Positions 16,856 through 25,647 of a stretch of 64,000 nucleotides of DNA are shown in pieces. Both the position numbers and the translations under genes were made by a program. Within the stretch, counting starts at the first letter, position 1. Every line of letters starts with the position of its first letter. The notes under the pieces are model-generated. The model made no database searches, had not been told where the DNA came from, and was given only the letters and a program-made list of their open reading frames with translations. The DNA comes from Cytophagales bacterium. Lineage in GTDB: Bacteria; Bacteroidota; Bacteroidia; Cytophagales; Spirosomataceae. The DNA lies in contig JANSYO010000003.1 of NCBI GenBank assembly GCA_024742395.1, positions 87,707 through 151,706 of the forward strand, written 5' to 3'.

Positions 16856-18454
16856 TTAGTCGTTCCAATGTGCGTTGATCACTTTTTCAATGTTCGGATA
16901 TTTTTGATCCTCTTCTTTGTATTTTTTTCTCTGTGCTAAAATTTCAGCCTTTAACTTTTTAATCTCTTCCTGATATCGTGGATCGTCATATCGATTGACT
17001 AATTCTTTCGGATCCAGACTCAAATCATAAAACTCCCAGGCTGCAGGTGTTGGCTCAAAATGATAAGATTCATTCGGGTCAGACACCCAGGTAAAGGAGT
17101 TTTGACCATAAAGTTCTGGCAAATAATGCTGACCATAATAAAAAATAAGCTTTGATTTCTCGGTACGAACGCCAAAATGAGCCGGCACATCATGATGTGT
17201 CAGGTGCATCCAATAGCGGTAATAAGTAGACTCTCTGAAACTTTTTGATGGATTTGTTAAAACGGCCTTAAAGCTTTCGCCCTGCATAGAACCCGGCACT
17301 TTACCACCTGCCAGCTCTATCATGGTAGGTGCATAATCTGTATTATTCACTATTGCCTTTGTTTTAGTTCCAGGCTTAATCATTTTAGGGTATTTTATAA
17401 TGAAAGGCATACGCATAGACTCCTCGTACATCCATCTTTTATCCATGTAATCGTGTTCGCCAAGCATCATGCCCTGATCACTGGTATAAATAATTATCGT
17501 ATTGTCCCATAGGCCGTTTTCTTTTAGATAACTGAATAGTCTACCCAAGTTATCATCTACCCCTTTTACACATCGAAGGTAACGCTTGGTGTATTCCTGA
17601 TAAGCCTGATGCGTACGCTCACTTACATCAGCTATACTATCTAAGCCATATTGATGTGAATAATTCCTATATGGGTGTCTTGGCGACACCGAAGTTCCAA
17701 TGCGGTCTCTTAAGGTTCCATTACGGCCCAAAGTAGCTTCAGAACCAAAGAACGGCTGGGCATACATGCTGGCCGGCTCCGGAATATCAACATCCGCTAA
17801 GTATGGCTGGTATCTATCCGGATATTCAAAATCATCATGTGGTGCCTTGTGATGATGCATCAAAAAGAAAGGCTTGTTTTTATCTCTGCTCTTTAGATAA
17901 TCCAAAGTTATATCCGTAATAATATCTGACACATAGCCTTTGTGAGACTCCAGGTTTTCAGGCCATGCTCCATTGCCCTTTTTCCTGAACACCGGGTCAA
18001 AATATTTACCCTGACCAGGCAGCACATTGTAGAAATCAAAAGCAGCAGGCTCATCTTTCAGGTGCCATTTCCCTATCATAGCGGTTTGATAGCCCAATTT
18101 TTTCATTTCCATTGGCAGATATTGCCTTTCTGCCGGCAGATTACCGTCAAGATCTAGCACACCGTTGGTTTGGCTGTATTGACCCGTCATGATATTTGCA
18201 CGGCTGGGAGTACAAATAGAGTTTGTACAAAAAGCATTTTCAAAAACCATCCCTTCCTTCGCAAATGCATCAATGACCGGAGTAGGATTTAACCCTGACA
18301 ATGCACCACCATAAACGCCAATGGCCTGGCTAGTGTGGTCATCGCTCATTATAAAAATGATGTTTGGTTTCTCCTGGGCAGTGCCCTTAAGAAAGGACAA
18401 AGCAAAAAGAATCGACAAACTAAGCGAACGCAATAATTTTTTTGGACTTGACAT
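16856..18454 (-). CDS. S1-family sulfatase (secreted)
   Basis: 532 residues from the ATG at 18454. The frame is open 57 codons further upstream, but that stretch is not signal-like, while the ATG at 18454 begins a clear signal peptide (MSSPKKLLRSLSLSILFALS then KGTAQ). The active-site cysteine is C81 in CTPSRANIMTG, metal ligands are in FIMSDDH and IIYTSDQGMMLGEHDYM, and the C-terminus has the DUF4976-like block with FYDLSLDPKELVNRYDDPRY. This subgroup includes choline-sulfatase- and heparan/fucan-sulfatase-like enzymes; the substrate is uncertain. It is the first gene of the minus-strand sulfatase/mutarotase/lactonase operon and shares a 307-bp region with the divergent sulfatase at 18762. 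Confidence 0.9.
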   Translation of the reverse strand: MSSPKKLLRSLSLSILFALSFLKGTAQEKPNIIFIMSDDHTSQAIGVYGGALSGLNPTPVIDAFAKEGMVFENAFCTNSICTPSRANIMTGQYSQTNGVLDLDGNLPAERQYLPMEMKKLGYQTAMIGKWHLKDEPAAFDFYNVLPGQGKYFDPVFRKKGNGAWPENLESHKGYVSDIITDITLDYLKSRDKNKPFFLMHHHKAPHDDFEYPDRYQPYLADVDIPEPASMYAQPFFGSEATLGRNGTLRDRIGTSVSPRHPYRNYSHQYGLDSIADVSERTHQAYQEYTKRYLRCVKGVDDNLGRLFSYLKENGLWDNTIIIYTSDQGMMLGEHDYMDKRWMYEESMRMPFIIKYPKMIKPGTKTKAIVNNTDYAPTMIELAGGKVPGSMQGESFKAVLTNPSKSFRESTYYRYWMHLTHHDVPAHFGVRTEKSKLIFYYGQHYLPELYGQNSFTWVSDPNESYHFEPTPAAWEFYDLSLDPKELVNRYDDPRYQEEIKKLKAEILAQRKKYKEEDQKYPNIEKVINAHWND

Positions 18455-18761
18455 ATTTTCAATAGACCTTTTAAAACTAATTAAATACTTTGACAAAGCC
18501 TTAAAGATTTCTTCAACAAAGCATAGCAAAATCATACCACCAGAAAATTTCAACACATACACAAATGAAATAATATGGACTTGAAGTATAATTTTTCCGC
18601 AAATTATAGACAAAAAAGCTGGCACATTCTTTCACATTTGGCAATTACTGATACTAATTTATCAATGGGTATAAAAGAATCAGAAAATCTAATGTGATCG
18701 TTCTATATTTAGGTACCAATTCTTCTTAGAATGAATAATTCAACCTTAACTGTCTATTAAA
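18455..18761. other. divergent promoter region between two sulfatase genes
   Basis: 307 bases without a gene. It should hold the promoters of the minus-strand sulfatase operon and of the + strand sulfatase. A TATATTTA segment about 60 bases before the + strand ATG resembles the TAnnTTTG box with one mismatch. I did not find the AGCA-N17-AGCA repeat seen near the AraC and fucosidase genes; a lone AGCATA at 18520 has no partner at 21 bp. Confidence 0.4.
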
Positions 18762-20234
18762 ATGAAAATCAAATTTATTCTGTCTGCTTTTATCATAAGC
18801 CTTATTGGAATTGCTTGTCAACCCAAAGAACAGCTAAAGAAAAAGCCGAATATTGTATTCATCTTCACCGATGATCAGTCGTACAATACGCTGAGTAATT
18901 TCGATAATGACCAGGTAATCACACCTCATTTTGACGAACTTTTTGCTTCAGGCACCACCTTTTCTCATGCCTATAATATGGGTTCCTGGAGTGGAGCAGT
19001 GTGCACGGCATCCAGGTCTATGCTTATCTCAGGTATGTCGGTTTGGCGAGGCAATAAAAATAGAGAAAGATGGAACAGTAAAGACTCTCTTGCGGCTTCA
19101 GAAACATGGCCTAAACTAATGGAAAGGGCAGGTTACGATACATACATGACAGGTAAATGGCATGTGGACATTCCGGCAAACGAGATTTTCCAAAAGACTA
19201 CCCATATCAGACCAGGAATGCCCGGTGATGCATTAAACCAAAGTAAGAAAACCCTGTCTGATGGCATGCTTAATGGGTATAACAGACCGCTGAGTGAAAA
19301 TGACGATTCGTGGTCACCGACAGACACCTCAAAAGGAGGTTTCTGGGAAGGAGGCAAACACTGGAGTGAAGTCTTAAGGGATGATGCCTTTTCGTTTATT
19401 GACCAGGCCTCAAAAAAAGAAACCCCATTTTTCATGTATTTGGCTTTCAATGCGGCACATGATCCCAGACAAGCTCCTCAGAAATATCAGGACATGTATC
19501 CTATTGAAAACATAGAAATACCGGAAAACTTTCAAGCAGACTACCCACTGCACGACGAAATAGGCGTAGGTCCAAATCTGAGAGATGAAGCACTTGCTCC
19601 TTTTCCCAGAACTGAATTCGCGGTTAAAACTCATCTTAAGGAATATTATGCTTTAATCACACATTTAGATGATCAAATAGGTGCAATTGTCAATGAACTT
19701 AAGGAGAAGGGTTTAATGGAGAATACTTATATTTTCCTTACGGCTGATCATGGATTGGCCATCGGAAGGCACGGGTTGTTAGGAAAACAAAATATGTACG
19801 ATCATAGCATTAGGGTACCCCTTCTAATAGCTGGTCCAGATGTACCCGCCGGCAAAACGTTGGATCAAGACGTATATTTACAGGACATCATGGCTACCAG
19901 CCTGCAACTAGCCGGTGTTGAAAAGCCTGCGTATGTAGAATTTACTGACCTGAATGAGTACATCAAAGACAATCAGAAAGCATCAACCTTAAACGGAGTC
20001 TATGGAGCATACCTTAATCTGCAACGAATGATCAGAAAGGATGGCTATAAACTGATTGTATATCCAAAGGTAAATCAGTTCTTACTTTTCGATATGGAAA
20101 AAGATCCTTTGGAAATGGAGAATCTGGCCGACAAACCGGAATTTAAAGAAATCAAGGCTAAGCTATTTGAAAGCCTTAAAGAGAAACAAAAGGAACTGGA
20201 GGATCCTTTGGATTTGTCAACATTAGAGATTTAA
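18762..20234 (+). CDS. S1-family sulfatase (lipoprotein), CxAxR active site
   Basis: 490 residues. A lipobox (IGIAC, C19) predicts lipidation. The formylglycine site is C81-T-A-S-R with SMLISG following: it has alanine where most S1 enzymes have proline, which still fits the wider C-x-[PA]-x-R signature. Metal ligands are in FIFTDDQSYN and FLTADHGLAIGRHGL. The C-terminal MEKDPLEMENLADKPEF block is typical of choline-sulfatase/iduronate-sulfatase-like members. It is transcribed away from the other two sulfatases. A hairpin terminator (20330-20375) follows. With three different S1 sulfatases the locus probably handles a glycan sulfated at several positions. Confidence 0.9.
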   Translation: MKIKFILSAFIISLIGIACQPKEQLKKKPNIVFIFTDDQSYNTLSNFDNDQVITPHFDELFASGTTFSHAYNMGSWSGAVCTASRSMLISGMSVWRGNKNRERWNSKDSLAASETWPKLMERAGYDTYMTGKWHVDIPANEIFQKTTHIRPGMPGDALNQSKKTLSDGMLNGYNRPLSENDDSWSPTDTSKGGFWEGGKHWSEVLRDDAFSFIDQASKKETPFFMYLAFNAAHDPRQAPQKYQDMYPIENIEIPENFQADYPLHDEIGVGPNLRDEALAPFPRTEFAVKTHLKEYYALITHLDDQIGAIVNELKEKGLMENTYIFLTADHGLAIGRHGLLGKQNMYDHSIRVPLLIAGPDVPAGKTLDQDVYLQDIMATSLQLAGVEKPAYVEFTDLNEYIKDNQKASTLNGVYGAYLNLQRMIRKDGYKLIVYPKVNQFLLFDMEKDPLEMENLADKPEFKEIKAKLFESLKEKQKELEDPLDLSTLEI

Positions 20235-20329
20235 TGAATCTGTTTACTGAGTAGTGTACTCTTTACCTGAGTTTGTAAATTGTTTATTTCAGTAGAATAT
20301 CCTTAAAGGTAACCTTATCAAACCAAGTT

Positions 20330-20375
20330 AAAATCTGTTTTGTCAATCCCCTTTTCATTGACCAAACAGATTTTT
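20330..20375 (+). terminator. Rho-independent terminator after the third sulfatase
   Basis: An 11-bp perfect stem (AAAATCTGTTT with AAACAGATTTT) extends by six more pairs after one mismatch and ends in a T run. It lies about 95 bases after the sulfatase stop, within a 304-base gap (20235-20538). The rest of that gap holds only the upstream region of the TonB receptor, including CATATTTG at 20508-20515, one mismatch from the -7 consensus. Confidence 0.7.
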
Positions 20376-20538
20376 GCTTAAACGTCAACTTATACTAATA
20401 TGAGCACTTTCAATAAGTCGGTTTCTAAACATCCTTCTATTTTAATGACTTTGTCGCCTAATTGACGGGGCAGGTACATTCTTTCTAATTCACAAGCTCA
20501 TCATTGTCATATTTGTATCAAAGAACAATAACTATTAA

Positions 20539-22995
20539 ATGAACTGGCAGAGGTATATATTCTTCTTATTCTTTAGTTTTCTGTATGCAGCTTCTGCTCT
20601 CAGCCAAAATTCCTTAACCTTAAGTGGTACGGTGGTTGATTCTATCACCAATTCGCCTCTTTCGTTTGCCACAGTTAAACTCGAAAACGAAGGAAAGGTT
20701 TTAAAAGGTGTTCTAAGCTCAGATGAAGGCACCTTTAAAGTGGAAGCTCAGCCGAATCAGGTTTATGTTATTAAGATAGAATACGTGGGTTATGTGCCGA
20801 AATCCATTGAAGTGAAAGCCACAGACAATTCTAATTTGGATTTGGGAGCACTTTCGCTTTCTCCGCTTAGTCAGTTATTGGAAACCTTAATAGTTACAGG
20901 GATCAAACCCAATATGGTCACCACACTTGAGAAACAGGTCTTTGACTCTGAACAGTTTGAGGTAGCCAAAGGTGGTACGGCTTCTGATTTAATAAGAAAC
21001 ATCCCCTCTGTAATGATCAATGCAGAAGGTGAAATTAGCGTTCGAGGCTCCAAAGGTTTTATTATTATGGTAAATGGAAAGCCCAGTGCCATTGAACAAT
21101 CGACACTATTGAGTCAGATCCCGGCCAATTTGATAAAGAAGGTAGAGGTAATCTCTGTGCCCTCGGCTCGATACGATGCAGATGGCAAGGCCGGAATAAT
21201 CAATATCATTACTAAAAAGGGAGCAACAGACGGACTGAGTGTCTTCACAAACATTCAATACGGTTTACCTCGTATCAAAGCATATTTTAACGAGGAGGAG
21301 CCATTAAGATATGGAGCAGATGCCACTATAAGTTACAGGAAAGACAAACTGGAAATTAATGCCGGTCTGAATTATCTGCGTAACGATATTGCCGGTCGAC
21401 GAATAGGTGATGCCTTTACCATCATTGATGGAACAAAAACCCTCTTCCCCAGCGAAGGTGAGCGGAGTTTTGTCAGATCTAACTACGGTTTCAGGACCAA
21501 TGCCACTTACAGTATTAATGAGAGAAACGAAGTCTCTGGTGGAATCTACCTCGGCAGAAAAGAACAATTTAGAAAGGCCAACATTCATTACCAGAATAAA
21601 AAGGAAGACAATACCAGAGGTGAACTTCTAAGCACATTTCATTATTACAACCCAAATTTGGTATTAAAAGCTGGAGATTTTCAAGTGTACAATCTGGACT
21701 ATTTACACAAGTTTTCAGACAAATCATCTGTAAGTCTCTCGGGCCTGATTGAAAATGCCCAGTTAAATGGCTTCACAAAGAACAGAAATTTAAACAGCCT
21801 GAATTACGCTGACACCTTGCAATACACATTAAATAATGCGGCAAACCCACTGAGTGCATCCAGATTTAAAATTGACTATGAAAAACCGCTGGGAACCGGT
21901 ACGCTCTCTTTTGGGTATCAATACAGATTCCAGAAACAATCAGGCTCTTTTGAGTATTTAGAGAAGACGGGCAGCAATCAGCCATTCATTCTCAATGAGG
22001 AGTTTAGTGCAGACATTCTGGTTGAAAATAAAATTCATGGTTTGTATGGAATGTACGGTGGCAAATACAGAAAACTGGAGTTCAGCGGTGGCTTAAGATA
22101 TGAGAATGCCTTGCGAACATTCACAGATTTCCAGACCGACAATTTTGACCTTCAACTTTCCAATTTATTCCCTTCGGTCAATCTTCTCTACGATCTCGGT
22201 AAGGACTGGCGGGTAAAAGCCGGTTACAGCAGAAGAGTACAGCGATCTACCAATAATGAACTTAACCCTTATCCGGAAAGAGAGCATTCTGAAACTCTGG
22301 AGCAGGGCGATCCATACATCAAACCGGAATTTATTGGTATTTCTGAAATTGGAATTAGTAAAGATGCCAAAAAGACCTCCTTTTACTGGAATCTCTACCA
22401 CCAGCATATCACAGATCTTGTCAACAGGGTAAACAGCGTTTACAATGACAGTATCCTGAATAGGATTTACACCAATGCCGGAGTAGCTAATCTCATTGGT
22501 ACGGAATACGGTATCACATGGGCAATGGTTAAAAACATGAAGCTATTTACAGGTGGGAATGTCTATCAACTCAACATATCAGGAGCCCTCTTTGAAAACG
22601 CTGTAAATGTATCAAGTCAGGGCTGGGTTTATTCGATGAACTCCAACCTTTCATACAAACTGACCTCCAGCCTAAATGCTCAGTTTAATCTTTCCTACGT
22701 TTCTGCTCGAAACACTGCTCAAGGAGAAGATTCCAGGTTTTATCAACCCAACCTTTCATTGAAAAAATCTTTTATGGAAGGCAAAATGGCCGTAACAGCC
22801 CAGTGGCAAAATATGTCGTTGGGCAACATGGGTGTCAATGAGCAGCGAATAACTACATACGGGGCAAACTTTTATACGACCACAAACTACGTTCAGGAAA
22901 CGAACATAATCATGCTTAACCTAAGCTTTAATTTCAATCAGAAAGAAAGCAAAATCAAACTTCCTGCCAGCGAATTTGGTGAAAAGGAGTTCTAG
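20539..22995 (+). CDS. TonB-dependent receptor, outer-membrane beta-barrel (OMP_b-brl_3) type
   Basis: 818 residues. A signal peptide (MNWQRYIFFLFFSFLYAASA) is followed by a CarboxypepD_reg-like domain (LTLSGTVVDSITNSPLSFAT, residues about 25-105). A plug domain follows (GGTASDLIRNIPSVMINAEG with ISVRGSKGFIIMVNGKPSAI), then a 22-strand-type barrel to the C-terminus. Barrel segments such as DYLHKFSDKSSVSLSGLIEN and the GWVYSMNSNLSYKLTSSLNA strands match OMP_b-brl_3. This is not a SusC-type receptor: no SusD gene is beside it. Such receptors take up large ligands or metal chelates; the cargo is unknown. It may belong functionally to the glycan locus upstream or stand alone; terminators on both sides suggest its own transcript. 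Confidence 0.9.
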   Translation: MNWQRYIFFLFFSFLYAASALSQNSLTLSGTVVDSITNSPLSFATVKLENEGKVLKGVLSSDEGTFKVEAQPNQVYVIKIEYVGYVPKSIEVKATDNSNLDLGALSLSPLSQLLETLIVTGIKPNMVTTLEKQVFDSEQFEVAKGGTASDLIRNIPSVMINAEGEISVRGSKGFIIMVNGKPSAIEQSTLLSQIPANLIKKVEVISVPSARYDADGKAGIINIITKKGATDGLSVFTNIQYGLPRIKAYFNEEEPLRYGADATISYRKDKLEINAGLNYLRNDIAGRRIGDAFTIIDGTKTLFPSEGERSFVRSNYGFRTNATYSINERNEVSGGIYLGRKEQFRKANIHYQNKKEDNTRGELLSTFHYYNPNLVLKAGDFQVYNLDYLHKFSDKSSVSLSGLIENAQLNGFTKNRNLNSLNYADTLQYTLNNAANPLSASRFKIDYEKPLGTGTLSFGYQYRFQKQSGSFEYLEKTGSNQPFILNEEFSADILVENKIHGLYGMYGGKYRKLEFSGGLRYENALRTFTDFQTDNFDLQLSNLFPSVNLLYDLGKDWRVKAGYSRRVQRSTNNELNPYPEREHSETLEQGDPYIKPEFIGISEIGISKDAKKTSFYWNLYHQHITDLVNRVNSVYNDSILNRIYTNAGVANLIGTEYGITWAMVKNMKLFTGGNVYQLNISGALFENAVNVSSQGWVYSMNSNLSYKLTSSLNAQFNLSYVSARNTAQGEDSRFYQPNLSLKKSFMEGKMAVTAQWQNMSLGNMGVNEQRITTYGANFYTTTNYVQETNIIMLNLSFNFNQKESKIKLPASEFGEKEF

Positions 22996-23146
22996 TTAAT
23001 ATCCAATCAGACGCCTCTACAATAGCATAGCCGACCATTAACCAAGGCTTTTTTTATTTTGGATCAAACTCTCAATTATAAGGAGAGATAAACCGTGATG
23101 GCTTCCCAGCACTTACCGATACTTCAGTATATTCTTTTTACAATTT

Positions 23147-23200
23147 GTTACTAATTTGAATATTATTACTAATATTGTAACACAAATACAAATTAGTAAC
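23147..23200. promoter_or_regulatory. inverted-repeat operator array before the TetR gene
   Basis: A perfect 12-bp inverted repeat, GTTACTAATTTG (23147-23158) and CAAATTAGTAAC (23189-23200), brackets a second imperfect palindrome, ATTACTAATATTGTAAC (23165-23181). The repeated half-site is TTAC/GTAA. The array ends 7 bases before the TetR ATG. TetR proteins bind such palindromes and usually repress their own operon, so autoregulation of the TetR/ABC operon is the natural reading. Confidence 0.7.
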
Positions 23201-23207
23201 ATTTCAA

Positions 23208-23792
23208 ATGCTCAAAAAGTCAAAATCTTACCTGGCCATTGTTGAGTCTGCAAAAAAATTATTCTGGAAACATGGAATAAAAAAAGTCACTGTAGAGGAG
23301 ATTTCGGCAGAAGCTGGTATCAGTAAAATGACTTTTTACCGACACTTTACAAACAAAGAGGAAGTAGCAGAATTAATACTTAAAGAACTAATGGAGAATG
23401 GCTTCGCAGACTATGAAAAAATCATGGCAAAGCCCATTCCATTCAATGCTAAACTCATAGAAATTATTGATTTAAAAAAGGCAAGCAGTAAACTTATAAG
23501 TCAGGAGTTTATGAAAGATGTTTTTATTCAGCCAGACTCCAAGCTTGTAGCTCTTATCGAAACTCAAAGAGTTAAATCAAATAAGGCCTTTGAGTCAGAC
23601 TTAAAAAAGGCTCAGCAAGCAGGTGAATTGAGAAAAGATCTGAAGGTAGAGTTCATCATGTATATGCTGAACAGCATGTCTCACCTCATGGAAGATGAGA
23701 AGCTTATTGACCTTTTCGATGACAGCGAGGACTTGACGAATGAGGTGACCAATTTCTTTTTCTACGGCATGCTTCAGAATGGCAACTCATGA
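23208..23792 (+). CDS. TetR-family transcriptional regulator
   Basis: 194 residues. The N-terminal helix-turn-helix is clear (TVEEISAEAGISKMTFYRHF, about residues 28-47), preceded by AKKLFWKHGIKKV. The remainder is all-helical, as in the ligand-binding domain of the family, with no recognisable ligand signature. It starts 7 bases after a palindromic array and its stop overlaps the start of the next gene (ATGA), so it is the first gene of a six-gene operon and probably represses it. By analogy with other TetR-controlled ABC export operons, a hydrophobic or toxic compound may be the inducer (inference). Confidence 0.92.
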   Translation: MLKKSKSYLAIVESAKKLFWKHGIKKVTVEEISAEAGISKMTFYRHFTNKEEVAELILKELMENGFADYEKIMAKPIPFNAKLIEIIDLKKASSKLISQEFMKDVFIQPDSKLVALIETQRVKSNKAFESDLKKAQQAGELRKDLKVEFIMYMLNSMSHLMEDEKLIDLFDDSEDLTNEVTNFFFYGMLQNGNS

Positions 23793-24922
23793 AAAGGAAT
23801 TTATTCTATATATGGCCCCTGCTGTTCTGCACTTTTTTGAGCAAGGCTCAAACAAAACTGGAATTTGACGGACAGGCTTCCTTTGTAGGTAGTTATAGTC
23901 CAGAAAACGACAAAGATGTCTTTCTAGGTGCAAGATATATCCCGGAATTAAACTTAGAAATCGGTTTGGATACTAATCAAAAGATTGACTTTGAACTAGC
24001 TGCAAACATTGCGGGCACATCCTTGTTTCATCCTTTTGAGAAGGCAGACCTTGCTGGCACGGTATCACCCTACCGAGCCTGGGTGAGATACTCAAATAAA
24101 CAATTTGAATTTAGACTTGGACTGCAAAAAATTGATTTTGGAGCGGCTACCGCTCTAAGACCGCTTCAGTGGTTTAATCAGATTGACCCAAGAGATCCTT
24201 TGAGATTAACCAATGGCGTTTACGGAGCCCTGGCCAGATATTACTTCCTTAACAATGCAAACATTTGGGTATGGGGACTTTATGGTAATGAAAAGACCCG
24301 AGGTTTTGATGCTATAAAAACTACTAAAAACCATCCGGAATATGGAGGCAGATTTCAGTTCCCTACTTCAAGGGGTGAAATGGGGATTTCTTACCATCAC
24401 AGAAATGTCAATGCCTCTGATTTTTTTGATTCTCCTGATCTGACAAAAGTCCCCGAAGATCGCTTTGCCATTGACGGAAAATGGGACGTAACCATTGGGC
24501 TTTGGTTTGAGCTAAGCCACACGCATAAATATAAAAATTTAGGAATACTTACAGATCAGACATATATCAACCTGGGGGCAGACTATACATTTGGCTTAGG
24601 CAATGGCCTAAACATTTTAACAGAACATTTAATTACCTCCTTTGACCAAAAACCTTTTGCCTTTGGTACCACCTCACATATTACTGCCGGCACTTTATCT
24701 TATCCGCTAGGGCTTTTTGATAATCTGAGCTCGGTTGTTTATTATTTGCATAGCTCTTCAGACTTCACATTTTTCTTAAACTACCAGCATCAGTTTAAAG
24801 CTTTAACTGCTTATCTGATGACATACTATAATCCTGATACACAGCAAGGCATACAGCAGAACGAACTTATAAATAATTTTAAAGGACCTGGCGTCAGACT
24901 CATGTTGGTCTACAACCATTAA
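23789..24922 (+). CDS. outer-membrane beta-barrel protein of the TetR/ABC operon
   Basis: 377 residues with a signal peptide (MKRNLFYIWPLLFCTFLSKA, cleavage after AQ likely). The rest consists of alternating amphipathic strands, rich in aromatic residues and ending in an aromatic-proximal segment (PGVRLMLVYNH), as in outer-membrane porin-like proteins. Motifs such as RLGLQKIDFGAATALRPLQW resemble conserved blocks of Bacteroidota porin-like proteins, but I cannot name a family. It begins inside the TetR stop codon (4-base overlap) and precedes the ABC ATPase by 11 bases. It may form the outer-membrane exit or receptor of the ABC system (inference). Confidence 0.7.
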   Translation: MKRNLFYIWPLLFCTFLSKAQTKLEFDGQASFVGSYSPENDKDVFLGARYIPELNLEIGLDTNQKIDFELAANIAGTSLFHPFEKADLAGTVSPYRAWVRYSNKQFEFRLGLQKIDFGAATALRPLQWFNQIDPRDPLRLTNGVYGALARYYFLNNANIWVWGLYGNEKTRGFDAIKTTKNHPEYGGRFQFPTSRGEMGISYHHRNVNASDFFDSPDLTKVPEDRFAIDGKWDVTIGLWFELSHTHKYKNLGILTDQTYINLGADYTFGLGNGLNILTEHLITSFDQKPFAFGTTSHITAGTLSYPLGLFDNLSSVVYYLHSSSDFTFFLNYQHQFKALTAYLMTYYNPDTQQGIQQNELINNFKGPGVRLMLVYNH

Positions 24923-24933
24923 CTCATAACGAA

Positions 24934-25647
24934 ATGGATACAGAAAAAGTCATTAAACTGGAGCATGTCACAAAGCGATTCCCCGTAGGTGAAGGTGAAT
25001 TTACCGCTTTGAATGACATCAATCTGGAATTTGCTAAAGGGGAGTTTGCAGGTCTGGTAGGCCCCAGCGGATCAGGCAAAACCACATTGCTGAATATTAT
25101 AGGTTCGCTGGATAGCCCCACAGAAGGCAAAGCCAATATTATGGGTAGAAATATTTCTGAGCTAACGCACAAAGAATCTGCACACCTTCGTAATATTCAC
25201 ATTGGCTTCATATTTCAGGTATTCAATCTGCTCCCGGTTTATACAGTTTACGAAAACGTAGAGTTTGCTCTACTTCTTCAAAAGAAAACAGCCTCAGAGC
25301 GTAAGAAAGCTGTAATGGAGGCACTGGAGTGGGTAGGGTTAACTTCTATGGCAAACAAAAAACCGGCGAAACTCTCCGGTGGTGAAGGGCAAAGAGTAGC
25401 TATAGCACGTGCAATGGTGAAAAGGCCTGATATTCTACTGGCCGATGAACCAACAGCAAATCTGGATGCTAAAAATGCTCACGCGGTATTGAAAACAATG
25501 AAGGATTTAAATAAAGAATTAAAAACTACTTTTTTGTTCTCAACACATGACGAAAAGGTTATGGCCTACCTCGATAGAATCGTGCATCTGGAAGATGGAA
25601 GTGTAAAAGAAGACGAGATAATCACTCATCAAAACACAGAACTATGA
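24934..25647 (+). CDS. ABC transporter ATP-binding protein (LolD/MacB type)
   Basis: 237 residues. Walker A GPSGSGKTT is at residues 43-51. The signature loop reads LSGGEGQRVAIARAM, with E where LolD/MacB proteins usually have Q. Walker B is ILLADEPTANLD, and a switch histidine lies in FLFSTHDEKVM. The family energises MacB/LolCDE-type transporters, which move substrates out of or across the periplasmic face of the inner membrane rather than importing them. The two following genes are FtsX-like permeases and overlap by 4 bases each, so the three form one transporter. Confidence 0.93.
   Translation: MDTEKVIKLEHVTKRFPVGEGEFTALNDINLEFAKGEFAGLVGPSGSGKTTLLNIIGSLDSPTEGKANIMGRNISELTHKESAHLRNIHIGFIFQVFNLLPVYTVYENVEFALLLQKKTASERKKAVMEALEWVGLTSMANKKPAKLSGGEGQRVAIARAMVKRPDILLADEPTANLDAKNAHAVLKTMKDLNKELKTTFLFSTHDEKVMAYLDRIVHLEDGSVKEDEIITHQNTEL

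Noticed and set aside
18455..18625. 57-codon upstream extension of the minus-strand sulfatase
   Set aside because: The extension is not signal-like, while the ATG at 18454 gives a proper signal peptide.
23029..23055. Possible terminator after the TonB receptor
   Set aside because: A T7 run is present, but the stem is only 4 bp (AGCC/GGCT) with a 13-base loop, too weak to call.
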